Positions 7,567 to 8,906 of a stretch of 8,906 nucleotides of DNA are shown one piece after another. The translations under genes were made by a program, and so were the position numbers. Position 1 is the stretch's first letter. Every line of letters starts with the position of its first letter. The notes below the pieces were generated by a model that saw only the letters and a program-made list of their open reading frames with translations, was not told the DNA's origin and did not search any database. The stretch comes from Micropepsaceae bacterium. Lineage in GTDB: Bacteria; Pseudomonadota; Alphaproteobacteria; Micropepsales; Micropepsaceae. The DNA is taken from the NCBI GenBank assembly GCA_025450355.1, contig JANWHR010000005.1, forward strand, positions 1 to 8,906. Reading direction: 5' to 3'.

Positions 7567-8906
7567 GGAGTGCCCCCAGAACCGAGTGAAGCGAATCCTT
7601 GAGCGACGCAACCATGCCAGCGTAGCCGACGGAAGGAACTGACTTTTGCAGGAAAACCATGACGCCCGCGTAAGTCAGGAGCAGAAACGCGGTACAGGCG
7701 ACGACGGAAATGGCGGTCAGCGGACGCCGGACTCTGCTCACTTCCCGGGCGCGGGTCACAACCCCCAGAACGGGAATCGCGAACAGCACAGCAATGTCTT
7801 CGCTGGTGATCAGGCGGGACGCATTCAACATCAACAAAATCGCCGCGGCCATTCCCGAACCGATCCCAATGATCAGAACGATCGTGTTCAGGATCATCCG
7901 GTTTGGCGCGGTCGGAAATTGCGGTTTCAGCGGAGGCTCCAGAACGCGGAATGAAATCCCCTCGTTCTGGTCATCCCGCGCCTGGGAGAGCGTTGCCGTT
8001 TCCTTGCTCTGGAGGAGCTGCTTGTACGTCGCTTCCACATTGCCGTAGTCACGATCGAGCTCATTATACTTCGTCAAGGTATCAATCGCGCGGGATGCTT
8101 CCCGCCTTGTGCTTTCAAGGTCCTTTGCGGTCGCGTCGAGTTTCTGACGCTGCACCGCAACATTTGCTTCCTCATCCGTGAACTTTGCCTGTATCTGCAC
8201 ATAGACTGGATTGGGTATCATGATTGGGTTTGATGGCGTCTTCCCGGGCTCCGCATCCTTTGGGGCACCCGATATCTCTGCTTGCAGCTGAGCGATGAGC
8301 TTCTTCTCTGCAATGACATCCGGATGATTGTCGGTGTACTTGCTGCGCAGCTCATCGAGAACATTTTCAGCCTGTTGCAGCCGCTGCTTCAGATTGGTGG
8401 GCGGCTGTACCCCGGCCACGCCCATTGCCACAACGGGAGCAGCAATGGTCGGTCCGAGAAAGATGCGCTCGTCTGCCGCGACCGTTTTGGGAGTTGCATC
8501 AAGCTGGGCTCTTACGCTGTCACGCTTCGCGACTGCGGCATTGTAATCCTTGACGGCCTGCTCGTGCGCCGCATCGGCGAAATCAATCCGATTACCGGCG
8601 TTTGCCTTGCCCAATATGTCCAGATTTGCGGTTTTGAAGTCCTCCCGGCGCTTGTCGGCTTCGCGCAGGCGGTTCTCGTAGTCGGTGATCTGTTTGTTGA
8701 TGAAGGACCGCGCGTCATCCATGTTCAGGCGCGTGTTCCCGATCTTATTGTTTTCGAGAATCGATAAAAGCGACTGCGCAACGCTGGTTGCCGTGGAACT
8801 GTCCTTGTCCACATACGAAATTTCATAATAATTCTTTGTCTCAAGCTGTGTGATCGAGATGTTGTTCTGCAGTCTCTGAACTTCCTGCTCCAGTTCCGGC
8901 GCGGCC
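7559..8906 (-). CDS. XrtA-system polysaccharide chain length determinant (Wzz/GumC type; 5' end off window)
   Basis: Inner-membrane polysaccharide co-polymerase that sets EPS chain length and connects to export and to the downstream kinase. The frame is open to the right edge (first visible codons read AAPELEQEVQRLQNN), so the start and first membrane helix are missing; 448 residues are visible. A GTG at 8812 is internal, not the start. Most of the visible part is a charged, helical periplasmic region with probable coiled coils, including RSKYTDNHPDVIAEKKLIAQL, a typical Wzz/GumC signature. A Pro-rich motif follows, LEPPLKPQFPTAPNR (bases about 7898-7942), directly before the membrane helix ILNTIVLIIGIGSGMAAAIL. 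Next come a basic cytoplasmic stretch (RAREVSRVRRP), a further helix (AISVVACTAFLLLTYAGVMV) and a 30-residue tail. An Ala/Gly/Pro-rich insert (PTIAAPVVAMGVAGVQPP) interrupts the coiled coil. It overlaps the kinase gene by 8 bases. The match is to the PEP-CTERM chain-length subfamily (TIGR03007-like). Confidence 0.92.
   Translation of the reverse strand, partial: AAPELEQEVQRLQNNISITQLETKNYYEISYVDKDSSTATSVAQSLLSILENNKIGNTRLNMDDARSFINKQITDYENRLREADKRREDFKTANLDILGKANAGNRIDFADAAHEQAVKDYNAAVAKRDSVRAQLDATPKTVAADERIFLGPTIAAPVVAMGVAGVQPPTNLKQRLQQAENVLDELRSKYTDNHPDVIAEKKLIAQLQAEISGAPKDAEPGKTPSNPIMIPNPVYVQIQAKFTDEEANVAVQRQKLDATAKDLESTRREASRAIDTLTKYNELDRDYGNVEATYKQLLQSKETATLSQARDDQNEGISFRVLEPPLKPQFPTAPNRMILNTIVLIIGIGSGMAAAILLMLNASRLITSEDIAVLFAIPVLGVVTRAREVSRVRRPLTAISVVACTAFLLLTYAGVMVFLQKSVPSVGYAGMVASLKDSLHSVLGALHV
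7573..7577 (-). promoter_or_regulatory. Ribosome binding site deciding the kinase start
   Basis: On the minus strand a GGGGG run lies 6 bases before the ATG at 7566, inside the last codons of the chain-length gene. It favours the MSEQEDRLG start over the longer frame that begins at 7611. Confidence 0.45.

Noticed and set aside
8810..8812. GTG as the start of the chain-length determinant
   Set aside because: The frame continues upstream without a stop to the window edge in family-like sequence, and the required N-terminal membrane helix has not yet appeared, so this GTG is an internal valine.

Overview
The window is a tightly packed, entirely minus-strand segment of a GC-rich bacterial chromosome. 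It holds seven consecutive genes of an exosortase A (XrtA, also called EpsH) / PEP-CTERM exopolysaccharide locus. This type of locus is known mainly from Gram-negative Pseudomonadota that make an EPS or biofilm matrix. The fused exosortase-EpsI protein, the Wzz-like chain-length protein with a separate tyrosine kinase, and the PEP-CTERM-type deacetylase, glycosyltransferase and ATPase all fit such an organism. I cannot place the genus; an alpha- or betaproteobacterium is plausible, at low confidence.

In transcription order (right to left) the genes are: a Wzz/GumC-type chain-length determinant (5' end off the right edge); a BY-type tyrosine autokinase with a YYYYGYY tail; a GspA/ExeA-like AAA ATPase of the PEP-CTERM subfamily; a NodB/DUF3473 polysaccharide deacetylase; a GT-B glycosyltransferase of the PEP-CTERM-associated type; exosortase A fused to an EpsI domain; and an asparagine-synthase-like glutamine amidotransferase (3' end off the left edge). 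Neighbouring genes overlap or lie 1 to 19 bases apart, so they are almost certainly one operon with translational coupling. No promoter, terminator, RNA gene, mobile element or CRISPR array was seen. The longest non-coding stretch is 19 bases.

Working model: the glycosyltransferase, amidotransferase and deacetylase build and modify a surface polysaccharide. The chain-length protein and its tyrosine kinase control polymer length and export, and the ATPase probably serves the assembly or secretion machinery. XrtA processes PEP-CTERM-tagged proteins that are exported alongside the polysaccharide. No PEP-CTERM substrate is encoded in the window.

The system itself is known. The least ordinary details are a Walker A motif in the ATPase whose invariant glycine is replaced by valine (GAVKTT), and a perfect small hairpin that fills the xrtA-amidotransferase gap and carries the amidotransferase Shine-Dalgarno sequence in its loop.
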